From Rhabditoides inermis (lineage: Eukaryota; Nematoda; Chromadorea; Rhabditida; Rhabditidae), in contig CAWZYM010000043.1 of NCBI GenBank assembly GCA_963966185.1, forward strand, positions 154,501-218,500: a DNA stretch of 64,000 nt, read 5' to 3'. A model generated the notes under the pieces. The model was given only the letters and a program-made list of their open reading frames with translations, was not told the DNA's origin and ran no database searches. Shown here in pieces: positions 1-28,040 of this stretch; positions within the stretch are counted from its first letter, which is position 1; each line of letters opens with the position of its first letter. A program made the translations under genes and the position numbers.

Positions 1-338
1 GCCGAGCAGAGCGCACTCGGTCCGGTCCGAGTCGTTGCGATCGCGCACCCTCCGCCCTCCACTATTTACCCTCATCTCACTCTCACCAATGCGACGGCAA
101 CACTCACACCGACGTCATCACCTGCTCTCCTGCTCACCGGCTCCCTCTCACCACACACACTGTCCCCCAAACCGTCTCTCCCACACGCACACACACCCGA
201 AACTGCAAACCACTCAAACCGCGTGACACACAAACATAGTCGTTACTAAGAATAACACCTATCAATAGTTCACCTTCGATGATGTCCATACTCACTCACT
301 TCACCAATCATCTGAACCCTGTGCAATCCCCTGTCGAC
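1..338. other. no gene recognised (window edge)
   Basis: I see no convincing coding sequence here. The stretch is C-rich on the plus strand and is probably downstream flank or 3' UTR of the minus-strand gene that stops at 339. The short open frames are rich in His, Thr and Pro and look like chance reading of CA-rich sequence. Confidence 0.4.
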
Positions 339-1048
339 TCACGCGAGTGCCTGTATCTGCTGCTGTAGCTGTTGCTGGTTGTGGTGTTGCTGGGCCTTGT
401 CGTCGGCGGGGTTGAGGAGTCCGGCGGCGAGGAGGGCGTCCACCCCGGTGGGCATGTCGAATGGCGCGGGCGCGGGGGGCTGCTTGGCCGCCGTCTCCTC
501 GTCAGCCCCGCTCTCCTCACTCCCTCCACGAGCCCCGGACGACACACCACTCGCTACAACGCATCTGTAAAACATACACCAGCTTACAAACTCACCCAGC
601 TTTTGCTGCGCAACGCACTGCTGCTGGAGATTGTGAAAGAAATTGAGCGCCATCAGCGCGCTCCTAGTGCTGCATGGATTACACGATATGATACATTATA
701 CGATAAAAATTCATATACATACCTCTCGTTCTCCATGTTCTGGTGAGGATGGTGGAAGAAGGCGGAGGTGGAGGTGTTGTTGGTGCCGCGAGCCATGTTC
801 GGCACGTCGCCTGCAATCCGAAAAGTTCAAATGCACGCGACACAATTCGCCCACCGTGGCTCTTCTTGCCGCCACCGCCGCTGTTGCCGACATCGCGACG
901 TTCCCTCTCTATTTCCCTCTCGCGCGGTTTCTCCTCCGACTCCCTCTGCTGCACACTGCGCTCGTCGAACACACGCAGCGGCTGCGCAACGTATCCCATC
1001 GGCTTCTTCACCGCCACTGACGGGCTGCCGTGACGGAAGCTACAAAAT

Positions 1049-1124
<76 letters not shown>

Positions 1125-1897
1125 ACTCACATAAACCGTAATAGATATTCACAATACACACATCTCTCACAACAAGTAACATTAGAATACCGGAAGTGCA
1201 TTAGCACTATTGAACAACAAGGTTGATAATGTCTTGCTTACTTGTTGGGTATTACAGGAGCGGTGCCGGCTGCGACATAGGTGATCGGAGGGTCAGCGTC
1301 CATTTCCAGCTTGCTGCCCACCACCGGCTTCGCACCCCACGCCTCTCAAAATAAATGACTTCTACGATAACCAACGCCGCCCTATTATGCGCACGACACT
1401 ACATCATACGAACAATTATACACACGAATATATACGTAGAGAAACCAAAACAAATACAAATATTTTTCAAATAATCATGATAGTAGAACTAATTGCAATC
1501 ACTTACCACAGTCTTCACGTTTGCGTCCGGAGGCGGTAGAGTTGGAACGAGAAACGCTGGTGCTACTGGAGTAGCCCGCACGCCTGAAAAAAAAACAATG
1601 AAACAAACACTATATATCATCATTCAATTACGCGGTTCACACTGGCATACGTACTTTTCGTAGTAGTTGCCTGAACGATGGGGCTCCCGCTCGCGAGACG
1701 AACCGTACGACGATGCGTCGTATCCCCTCGAACGACCTGAATCATATGGAACTACAAATATGTCTAACAGTCCGAATATGTACGCACATAAACAATACAT
1801 CAACTCAAAAATAAGAAGAAAAACCTCTTCCTCCCGCAACGTTGCTCTGGGTCGAGTTCGCAGAAGCGCCCGATAGACGACGCTCGCGTCCCGACAT
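339..1897 (-). CDS. unidentified low-complexity protein, multi-exon
   Basis: I do not recognise this family. Start ATG at 1897 opens with MSGRERRLSGASANSTQS; stop at 339. I can follow exons ending or starting at good splice sites: a Ser/Gly-rich N-terminus (about 1825-1897), VPYDSGRSRGYDASSYG (about 1650-1755), a Ser/Thr-rich exon (about 1508-1585), an exon with WGAKPVVGSKLEMDADPP (about 1250-1345), an Arg/Glu-rich charged exon (about 860-1030), an exon with DVPNMARGTNNTSTSAFF, and C-terminal exons with ALMALNFFHNLQQQ and Gln-rich runs ending in LQQQIQALA. The product is disordered and rich in Ser, Gly, Arg, Glu and Gln, without visible catalytic motifs or membrane segments. It may be an RNA- or chromatin-associated scaffold, but that is only composition. 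The phase between the ARGTNN exon and the ALMALNFF exon does not join cleanly at the obvious GT/AG, so one splice site is misjudged or a base is wrong. Confidence 0.5.
1050..1121. repeat. (TA)n microsatellite
   Basis: About 70 bp of uninterrupted TA dinucleotides, lying in an intron of the unidentified minus-strand gene. Confidence 0.95.
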
Positions 1898-2319
1898 CGC
1901 ACTCGTTGGGATGCAACCACAAGCTACAAAAAGTTTTAGATTATTCGCTACAGAAATAAATAAATAAAATAATCAAAAGTCATTAAAATCGAACTATAGC
2001 AAATTTTGTTTACGTGTATAAAACAAATAATAGCAACGTAAAAAGGAGACGTCAATAATAATTTACATCCCGACCTTACAGAACTTATTGGTGTGCTTCA
2101 ACCATCTATGTTTTTGGACATAACTATGATTGTCTGGACAGAATAGGTATAGGCAGCGCGATCTAACATGATTTGACTCAAATTAATGGATATGCAAATT
2201 TCGAAAATTTGCATATTTGTATCAAATCGAAAACAGGTAGTAAGAGTAGTGGTAATAGTACATGTTAGTAACAAAACTAGTCTTGAAGCTGCTCAATTTG
2301 AGACAGTACAGCAAGTTCT
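1898..2319. other. AT-rich intergenic stretch
   Basis: No coding signal seen. It separates the ATG of the minus-strand gene at 1897 from the first conserved blocks of the plus-strand transposon-derived gene, so it probably contains the promoter of the former and one end of the latter's element. No TATA box or terminal repeat could be assigned. Confidence 0.4.
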
Positions 2320-3483
2320 GTGTGGTCGGGAGTGTAAACTCTGTCCGGGATTAGGCGTGTCATCAGCCACACGCACTGGAACAAGCTGAGAAATTTTCTC
2401 AGGTCCCAGGGCGTGTCGGTGCTGAACAAAGCGGCAGTATTCTAGAAGTACTGGCAGGAGAAGAGCCTCATTGGGCCGGACGACATTGTGGACTGTCAAG
2501 ATGGCATCAAGGCTAGTCATAGTCTCCAGAACAACGAAAAAAAAACACATGATTTTTTTCAAAGTGGGGGGTTTAGGGGGCGGGGCTAGTCGATAAAATG
2601 ACGTCATGGTAGATCTAATTTGGTAACCTTCAAACTCTAGGTACGAGATCTGAAGAGATACAGGAGATTCGCGACTGCTCCACTTCTTGTTGTCGAAGAA
2701 GAGTTCGACAACACCATCTGGTTCAAGGAAGGGACGGACAAAGGAGCAGACAGTGTCAAGGTGCTCGTCTCGGTGGCAAACCGACCTGAGGGATTGGTTA
2801 ACTCTCCTCACAGCTGGTTTCCTGCCTGTTTCTACCTTGGCACTGACGACTACAAGTCACTCAAGCTGCGAGCCGAGATGGGTTACTGTAGTTTTTGGCT
2901 CCGCTCATCTAAGTCCCGCCCACTTTTGTGATAAAACCAGGTCTCGTTTGCAGGACGTGTTCTGAACGATGGGTGAGTTCGACGTGGCTGGACAAGAATG
3001 GCATTCGGAGACAAGCAGCGCTGAAGAAGTTTAACACGTCGGACTTCAAGGCAACCGATGCCATCATGGGCTTGTGTGGCTGTAGTTCCCGGTATCCATG
3101 CTGTGTGGTGGGTCTCTTTATGGTGTGCATTGTTGCTTTGAAGTGTGAGCTGCCGGCTGATGAGCTGAAGCAGAGACTGCCCGCGGGACCACCCAGGTTG
3201 GCGGAGAGAGCGGAAGAGTGCGTAGCGCTAAACCGTCCGGGAAGGAAGCAGGATACAAGGGTGAACTGCTCGTACTCGTATGAAGCCCTGGTCTCGTTCC
3301 TCGAGTTGATTGTTGTTGCATGAAAATATTTGAATACTGAAGCCCCGGTCATTCAGGCCACGCCCACTTCACGCCCACTAAAGCCACGCCCATTATGAAC
3401 CTTTTAGATGATTTTGGCGCCACCTTCACTGCACATCTTCACCAAAGTGTTCATGTTCTTGGGAAAAAAAGATCTGCGAAGGG

Positions 3484-3514
3484 AGGGAGAGAGAGAGAGT
3501 GAGAGAGAGGGATG

Positions 3515-3567
<53 letters not shown>

Positions 3568-3592
3568 AGAGAGAGTGAGAGGGGGAGAGAAA
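3484..3592. repeat. (GA)n-rich microsatellite
   Basis: Impure GA repeat of roughly 110 bp in an intron of the transposon-derived gene. It is translatable as Arg/Glu runs but this is not evidence of coding. Confidence 0.85.
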
Positions 3593-4402
3593 GATCGATA
3601 TTTTTAGTGTGTTCTGAGACTGCTTCTCAAGTCGACAAAGGAGTGTGGAAGGACGAGCTACCCGGACCCAAAGAGACGGCTGCGTCGATGAACAGGGAGG
3701 AGAAGTTGCTGCTGAACGTGTCCAGGAATACGGCAAGTACAGGGGCGGACATCCAGCAGTTCACGATGGAGCGTGCTGCGACTGGTGCTCATACTCTGCC
3801 AAGAAGGGTGACAAGGCGCGATTCGTCAAATGCTGTTTCGAAGGGTGAGTTGATAGGAATAGGCGGGGCTAGTGGGGGCGGGACCAGAACTAATTTCATT
3901 TTTGCAGGTGCGAGCGGTGGGGGCACGTTCACTGCCACGGATTCTTGGAGGATGACGACCTCAACGACGTCGAGTTCCACTGTTGGATGCACGACGCCGA
4001 GCACGACGCCAAGTTCCACGCGAGGAGGCAGGACAGCGACGTCACCTCGAGAGACGCTGGAGCACATGGACTCGATCCGCCACCACCCCATCATCAAGCA
4101 GTTCAACAGGATCTGCGAGAAGTACCACGTTCGTGTCCGGCAGTACTATGGAGGTGAATCGATAATGACGTCACTGAGGGGGCGGGATCTAAGGGGGCGG
4201 GACATGCACATGGAAAATAGACTGACGCGGGGCGGACACTTACCCCCCAGCCCCGATCTCTACCGTTTTGGTACCGAAGGTGGGCATCGGAATTCCAAAC
4301 AGAACTGCGTCGGCCAAAATTGCCTACGGGCATTCTCCGGCCGGAAATCCGGCTTTGAAATTTCGCGTTTCGCGTAACCTCTTCTTACGACCAATTCACC
4401 AC

Positions 4403-4469
4403 AGCCAGCGTGGCCGAATGGCTAGCGAGCTTGTCTAGTAAACTGGTGGCGCGGGTTCGATTCCCGCTG
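4403..4469 (+). ncRNA. tRNA-like pol III module, left arm
   Basis: The A box TGGCCGAATGG and a perfect B box GGTTCGATTCC are correctly spaced. The T arm folds as a perfect 5-bp stem and the anticodon arm pairs at four of five positions around a 7-nt loop, GTCTAGT, whose central triplet is CTA. The acceptor stem does not close: the 3' side runs into T-rich sequence. It is therefore a tRNA-derived relic or SINE head rather than a working tRNA. The U-rich 3' end could terminate pol III. Confidence 0.55.
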
Positions 4470-4721
4470 TTTTTTAATCGCCGCACATGTTTTTTTACAA
4501 GTGGGTATGATAAAATCACTGTTGAACAACAACTTTTTTTTTTGATTTCTGTGGTCTGGAACATGAAGAGACAGTATCGAATTGACTTATGTCGATTTTT
4601 GAAATTGATATCTATCGATATCAATACTAATCACAAAAATCAATCTATTATCGCGATAGCTGGCACATTTCTGTGAAACATTCTCACCTTCGAGAATCAT
4701 CAAATAAAGGCCAAAAAAATG

Positions 4722-4788
4722 CAGCGGGAATCGAACCCGCGCCACCAGTTTACTAGACAAGCTCGCTAGCCATTCGGCCACGCTGGCT
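4722..4788 (-). ncRNA. tRNA-like pol III module, right arm
   Basis: This is the mirror copy of the module at 4403-4469, with the same A box, B box and CTA loop on the minus strand, followed by a T run. The two would be transcribed convergently into the spacer of the foldback. Confidence 0.55.
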
Positions 4789-5563
4789 GTGGTGAATTGG
4801 TCGTAAGAAGAGGTTACGCGAAACGCGAAATTTCAAAGCCGGATTTCCGGCCGGAGAATGCCCGTAGGCAATTTTGGCCGACGCAGTTCTGTTTGGAATT
4901 CCGATGCCCACCTTCGGTACCAAAACGGTAGAGATCGGGGCTGGGGGGTAAGTGTCCGCCCCGCGTGAATGATACAGAAACGGCGAATAAGAATCACTAG
5001 AGTTCATGAAAAAACAAAAAGGACACAAAAAAGCTGCAAGAAAAGAATTGTTTAAAAATGGGCGGGGCTAAACGGGCGCGGAGCGATTATGATTACCGTA
5101 GTCGTTTAGGTACCATGACCGGAAACGACGTGCACGTCTGTTCTGGAAAGCGAGTGCGTCAAGCAGCGCGTGAAGCAGTACAAGGAGTTCCTCACTCCAC
5201 TCACAGTCCTTTTCAAGGCGTCCAAGGCGCGTTTCATGGATGACGACCAGATCACTGTGATCGAGGAGGCTGCGGCGACGTTGAGGAAAGTGATCGCGAA
5301 GGCGATCAAGGAGGAGTTCGTTCCCCTCAGGTACACCCCTAAGGTCCACCATCTCCTCTACCATCTCACCCCCTTCCTCCGAGAGCACGGGTCACTTGGC
5401 CTGGTGTGCGAGCAGGGTGTCGAGCACTACCACAAGGTGCACCCTGGTCGGCCCCTTCGGCAACTATAGTAAGACGGTGCGCGCTCAGAAGGCGACGTTC
5501 ATTCACGTTGTCAACTGCGACGTGCACCGTCTCAACCCCAAGTTCCGTGCACTCTGGAAGTGA

Positions 5564-6771
5564 TCACACCCCTCTAGTCCGTATCCCTATGTCCAGTTTT
5601 GTGTTGTGTTCTGTGAATGGTTTGGTTTGTCATTTTTGTTTTGTTGAGTGGGTAAAACCCAACTTGTACTTCTGGTTATTACCAGATTCTTGTTATTTAT
5701 AGATTGTTTAGATTGTTTATCGATTGTTGTTTAGATTGTTTATCGATCTTATTTGTTATTTGATGATGACCAGTGATGTCATCTAAATAAAGAAAAAAGT
5801 TGAAATTGAGAGTTGTTATGATGAACGTAGACTGCTTGGGTCTATATGAGTCCACTTGCAAGGTTACAGTTCAATCCGATCACTTTGATTGAACATACAG
5901 TAATCTCTTCAGTCACAGAGCAGGTCGACTCGAGTAGGCTCCAGATTCGCTGTAGCTCCTTTTGCACCGATACAAGTACTATAAACGCGCATCTTCCCTT
6001 CCCCTCATAACTTCCTCTCCCTCCTTTATCTCTCAACATCTTATTCTTTGTTGTCCTTGGTTACTGTATTCTATACTATACTCATGCAATGGTTACTCCT
6101 TCCAAAACAGCGGGACGACCCGTGTATCCCTCCCTCATTATGAAGGTCTTGCAGTAGATAAGTATGTGGTCAATCTGAGAGAACGAGTTGCCATTTGAAC
6201 CATGTCCACTTCCTACACTCTCTCCCTCTTTCACACTATCTCACTCGGTCTCAAGTGTCACTTCGACCAGGTCGACTAGAAAATCACCCTGTTCGTTTCT
6301 CTCTGCATACCCATAGGGTCCAATCCGGATATGTCCATCTTTCTGACTCGCAATCCTCGCGTAGAAGTCGTTCACCGCTCGCTATATAGTCTATGGATCC
6401 TATTGTCCGCGAGGTGGTGCACTGCCACATAGGTTCCACAATCATCGAATCCTATGAAGAGGGCTCCTTATCTGCAACGCAGTCCGGTACCATGAGATAT
6501 GACAGTTCCTCGAAATCCAAAGGGCGAACAGGGAATCCCTACGTTCAGGTTCAGAAATACTATTAAATACCAGTCAAAGTGTTTTTCGAGGACCACTTAA
6601 CAAAAGCTCAAAACATTTATGCAGGGTACACATAACACACATAAACAACTAACAACTGTAAATAAATTAATCATGCATCAAACCTCGTTATTAAATCGAA
6701 CTTGAAACAAGTGACATCACAACCGTATTGCAACAATACAAATCTCAAGGAATGCATTCCGGCTCCTCGCA
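5564..6771. other. intergenic region; polyA signal at 5786
   Basis: A canonical AATAAA at 5786-5791 follows the transposon-derived gene. The remainder, to the hobbit stop codon at 6772, has no coding sequence I can support. Open frames such as 6195-6389 show no conserved motif or splice-framed continuation. Confidence 0.45.
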
Positions 6772-24023
<17,252 letters not shown>

Positions 24024-24481
24024 CTCTCTTCCCACGTTCCAAGCTAGCGACTATCAATGCATCTGCAAACTCTGACTATCTATATTTCTTCCTTCGATTC
24101 AACAGATACGATGGTGGAAGTTTCGACCACAAAACATCACCTCATATCACGAACTCGTTGCAAAAAAGCGTTTTATAGGGCATATCACAACTTACAGCAT
24201 GCATAAATTTACATAATACAAGTGCGGCAAAGAGAGATCTCCACTGGCACACACGGTTTCTATAGAAAGTATCTGAGTGAATGAGTGTCAAAGGCGAATC
24301 ACAAGTGAATATGAAATACATCATTCCTATTAGGGGGTCAGTGAGACTAGTATATATCTATACAAACAACGGATTAAAATTATTGCACAGAAAAGAGGAA
24401 AACACAAAATCTGGGAAGACGACACAATACCCTCATAAGCGATAGATATGGCTAGAATGGACACTTCTCCTTCTCCTCCTC
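24024..24481. other. spacer between ZIP transporter and hobbit
   Basis: About 460 bp between the stop of the ZIP gene and the ATG of hobbit, both on the minus strand. It must hold the 3' end of one and the 5' end of the other. No TATA box was obvious. No coding sequence seen. Confidence 0.4.
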
Positions 24482-25351
24482 CTACTCTGCCTCCGGGAAT
24501 AGCAGCATGAACCCGCTGACGAGACCGAATCCAGCAAAGAGACACATCATCTTCATCAGACGACCGCCTTTCTTGTCCATTTCGTGCGGAAGGACCTAAC
24601 AATCAATCAATATACTGCGTTAAATCAGCCAATATTGCCTGCCAGTACCTCAAACGTGGTGATGTACAAAAACGTTCCGCACGCGATTCCCTGCATCAGA
24701 GAACTAGCCAAAGCGGCAGTCGACCGCTCGCCGCCTAAACACGTTTATACAACCAATCCATAGGCAAATCAATAAACTGATACCGACCCGAGATCCACCG
24801 CATAATAGAGATGCCTGCCAGTCCTCCGATCAAGACCTGCACTGCGAAGAGCATGGCACTCAGGGCAACGAGGAGAGTGCGCATACGAGACTGAAGGGGG
24901 AGTGAGTGAGGGGGAGAGGGGGAGAGAGGGGGAAGAGATAGAATGAGAAGGAGAGGGGGAAAGGGCTAGAGACAGAAAGAGAGATATGCTCGTCACCTGA
25001 ACGAGTCGCACCCCCAGCGAGAATCCGATGATCGTCTTGTGGATGATGAGCGCGCCGAACACCTGCCATTTTCAAAAATGAATTAATGATTCATAAAAAA
25101 GTGTTTAAGTGTTTAAGTAAGATACCTCGAGTAGTTTGTTGACGTCGTTGATGACTGCGAGTGAGAGGCCCTCGAAGAGAGCGTGCAGCGAAAGGGCAAG
25201 CACCTGAAATCAGGGCATACAGAAGGTACATAAATCTCGCATTCAGCATATCAAGAAAATAAACGCGATTCAGAAACGTACCAGTAGCACGGCTCCCAGA
25301 GATGTCTCAGTGGGGTGCGACGACTCGCCGTTCTCCGTCTGGATAGCACTC

Positions 25352-25398
<47 letters not shown>

Positions 25399-26581
25399 TC
25401 CCTCACCTGCTCCGCCCCCTGTCCATGTGAGTGTCCCTCCTCTCCCTCGTGTAGATGAACGTGTCTGTTCGCCTCCCCGAACCATCCCTGCTCCTGCGCG
25501 CCCAGCACTGCCTGTCAATCAATCGATAAATAAATAAATGAACATCGTTACTTTTAAACATTTAAAACTTATGTAATTATAAAAGAGTTCAGGGCACTCC
25601 TCATAAAGCGCGTTTATACTCCTATTTCTACTACAGTGTTATCACAGTAGCAACTCCGTGAGCTTGCATAACAGCTGATATTTGTTGCTGCAACCAAAAA
25701 AGAAATAGATTTGTATATATTTGTGCATTGTCCCCTGTCTATGTGAGTGTCCCTCCTCTCTCTGTCGCTAGAGTATAAACGAGCCTATAAATCAATAAAA
25801 CTTCTGAATTTAGCCCCCTCGTAACTTATCGCACACTGTTTATTTGACCGATTTTCACTCCCATGGCCAAAAACGCGTCTCTCGCAGATAACATAGCGGT
25901 CAGTCGAACAAAAAAGCGCGATTGCGGACAATGATGCAAGTTTGCAAACATAGTCATCGTCAGTAGTCAGTAGTAAAACGGATATCTCATGGGACATCAC
26001 ATAACTTATCGCATAAGGTACCAATCATAAGTAACAAAGTAACCAATTAATCGATTAATCGATAATTTCGTACTTGTTCCATGGCAAGCACCATGATGAA
26101 TCCGGCAGCTACGGCGCACTCAGCCACAGGGAACGCAATCTCCACACCCGCCTGGAACAAACAGCGTAAAAAAGCAAACATATAAACAACAAACCTTCTC
26201 GAACGATTCAAGTGCTTCAGGAAGGACGTCGAGCAGACAGGTGGCGAGGAAGACACCTCCTCCCACACACGCTGCGGCAGACGCGAGACGACCGTGCGCG
26301 CGCTCCCCGGAAAGACAGGTGGCGAGCTGAACAATGAGGTGACAAGCACTGACAGTAAACCACCACCACCACAACAACAACAACATTGTGATACATACCA
26401 TAGCCGCTGCCCAGGTGAGTCCGAAGAGGACGAGTAGCAGAAGGGCGCGGAGGGAGTCGCGAACGGGGTTGACAGGCTCATCCCCCTCCACTCCTCCTGC
26501 TACCGCAGAATGCTCGACAAGGCCATGCGGTGGGAAGAGCACATCCAACCAACGCGCACGGTCAGCATACATCTCAATCAT
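24482..26581 (-). CDS. ZIP-family zinc transporter (SLC39A1/2/3-like)
   Basis: Multi-exon gene, ATG at 26581 and stop at 24482. Exons in order: N-terminus MIEMYADRARWLDVLFPP with a helix ending LLVLFGLTWAAAM; a second exon LATCLSGERAHGR and GGVFLATCLLDVLPEALES (the ZIP helix III signature); AGVEIAFPVAECAVAAGF; a His-rich cytosolic loop (HVHLHEGEEGHSHGQG) encoded at 25.26-25.51 kb; LALSLHALFEGLSLAVIND (helix IV with the metal-binding His and Glu); FGALIIHKTIIGFSLGVRL (helix V, His-Lys); a helix VI-VII exon; MQGIACGTFLYITTFE joined to VLPHEMDKKGGRLMKM; and a last helix GFGLVSGFMLLFPEAE. The metal-site residues and HEM-Asp segment expected in helices IV, V and VII are present. Moves zinc or related divalent ions into the cytosol by family. 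The intron at 25.52-26.07 kb shows no other feature. Confidence 0.85.
25351..25405. repeat. (TC)n microsatellite
   Basis: TC repeat between parts of the His-rich loop region of the ZIP gene; GA-rich on the sense strand after a GTGAGGGAG donor. Confidence 0.85.
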
Positions 26582-26594
26582 TGATCATTAAGTA

Positions 26595-26774
26595 GCGGTC
26601 AGTCTCTTCAAAACACTCCCGAATGCCTCCGAAACACTTCGGAATTGTCTTACGAAACGCCCTCAGAACACTTCCGAATTGCCTTTGGAATACCCCCGAA
26701 CACTCCCAAACACTTCGGAATGCCTTGCAATCCCTTCGAAACACTTCGGAATTGATTCCGAAGAGACTGACCGC
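26595..26774. mobile_element. 180-bp MITE-like element with 15-bp terminal inverted repeats
   Basis: The ends are GCGGTCAGTCTCTTC and its exact reverse complement. The interior repeats variants of AACACTTCGGAATTGCC. No coding capacity. It lies just upstream of the ZIP transporter start codon (26581), so it may sit in that gene's promoter or 5' UTR. Confidence 0.7.
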
Positions 26775-27090
26775 ACCTTTATCACACATAACATTATGAA
26801 CCAATATACCAACCGAAAGCGCGGAGAACGATGACAGATCAGCTGATATAGTCAGTTGACTATACCAATTATTCCAGATTTTCAACTAATAACGTTATTT
26901 TGAATGGAGAAATGCTATTGGAACGTAGTATTATGATTCTACTACTGATACATGAACAAAGGTGCAATATAGTATCCGAAACAGTTAAAAAGCAAACAAA
27001 AATACAAAAAACAAACAAAGCGCGGGAAGTGGGCGGAGCGTATTGGCCCATAGGAATGCAAAGCGTGCACACATTCAACGCCCGAGCCAC
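26775..27090. other. intergenic, no gene seen
   Basis: AT-rich flank between the MITE-like element and the left 840-bp direct repeat. No conserved open frame found. Confidence 0.4.
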
Positions 27091-27931
27091 GGAAGTTGGA
27101 TGAACCACTTTTCAAATACTAAATGTATTTTCTTCAAAAAGTACTTGCGTAAAGAGATGAACTTTGTCTCATCCTAATGCAGCAAAAGCACATGCATAAA
27201 ACGTTTACAAATACTAACACAAACCTGCACCTCTCTCTCTTCTTTCTTTCTCTCTTCTCTTTTCTATTTCTTACTTAAGCCTTACTCTCTGTTCATTGGT
27301 ATATCGTTGTGTTCACTGGTTAGTATCAACAGAACATTTCAGAATGCGCAGGTTTGTGTGTATTTGTAAACGTTTTATGCATGTGCTTTTGCTGCATTGG
27401 GATGAGACAAAGTTCATCTCTTTACGCAAGTACTTTTTGAAGAAAATATATGTTCTTTTGTTAAATTTCATAGAAATTTTTAATATGTGCTGAATTATGA
27501 CTATTCATCTGGACTATATCAATGTTTTTTTTCTCTCCATTCTCTCCTTCTCTCACTGTTCCTTCTCTCTCTTTCACTGTTCTCTCTCTCTCTCTCTCTC
27601 GCTCTCTCTCTGTGCCCTTCTCTTATCTCTGTCTCTCTATCTCTTTTCGCTCTTCTCTCTATCTCGGCCCTTCTCTCTCTTCTTACTCTTATGTACCACA
27701 GATCACACGTTACGTTTCGGATCGCCGTTACGTTTCACAAAACGTTTTCCCCCCACATATTTTCTCACTACCAGCCGAAGTCGCGCGTACTGCGCTCTTC
27801 CTCCTGGTTATTGTTGACGAACACAAAACAATGCAAACCCGGCGCGAATTAGACGCTGGCGGCGGCGGGGTGAGCTACACTCAAAATGCAAGTTGGAGAA
27901 CACGCGCAGAAAACGCGAGAGAGTACGCTTT
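27091..27931. repeat. 840-bp direct repeat, left copy
   Basis: Starts GGAAGTTGGATGAACC and ends GAGTACGCTTT. It differs from the right copy by a few substitutions and a small TC-repeat length change. It contains an internal inverted repeat of about 102 bp (27126-27228 against 27349-27450), followed by a TC-rich microsatellite. Confidence 0.9.
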
Positions 27932-28040
27932 AGTGATATATAGATAGTGATATATAGATTAATCATAATGGAAATTGGCTAAATGACAGGAGGAAATGCC
28001 AAATGACAACTGGGCCAAATGACAGGAATGAATATAAAAT

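Larger units (their letters stand above)
4225..4966. mobile_element. foldback element with 245-bp inverted arms
   Basis: The sequence at 4225-4469 is repeated, nearly perfectly, as its reverse complement at 4722-4966, around a 252-bp AT-richer spacer. Both arms are 245 bp. The outer ends read ACGCGGGGCGGACAC and its complement. The inner end of each arm is a tRNA-like module with pol III A and B boxes, so the two modules point towards each other. The element lies inside an intron of the PHD-finger gene remnant. It could be a foldback DNA transposon or two head-to-head copies of a tRNA-derived SINE; target-site duplications were not clear. Confidence 0.8.
2320..5563 (+). pseudogene. transposon-derived protein with PHD finger, frame-disrupted
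   Basis: Conserved blocks run in order on the plus strand. At 2690-2890 is a block beginning EEFDNTIWFKEGTDKG, of the D-x2-W-x-K-x-G-x-D-x-G type I associate with transposon-like genes in invertebrates. At 2950-3320 is an exon containing SYSYEALVSFLELIV. A PHD-type zinc finger is split across 3640-3842 and 3908-4050, with ligands C-x2-C (CDWC), CCFEGC, a W-x2-HVHC segment and CWMH. Around 4040-4147 comes a helical block including IIKQFNRICEKYHVRVRQYY. The C-terminal block at 5105-5563 has KVHHLLYHLTPFLREHG followed by GLVCEQGVEHYHK. The reading frame breaks near 4030, near 5130 and near 5450, and a 742-bp foldback sits in the 4148-5104 intron. It is therefore probably a decayed copy. The last two blocks match the ORF at 28041-28912. 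The role of the PHD finger (histone-tail reading) is inferred from the fold only. Confidence 0.55.

Noticed and set aside
4410..4790. Short ORFs with MAEWLASLSSKLVARVRFPL
   Set aside because: These are the translated tRNA-like modules, a frequent false ORF over pol III genes.
5842..6389. Possible short genes downstream of the transposon remnant
   Set aside because: No conserved motif, biased composition or consistent splice continuation.
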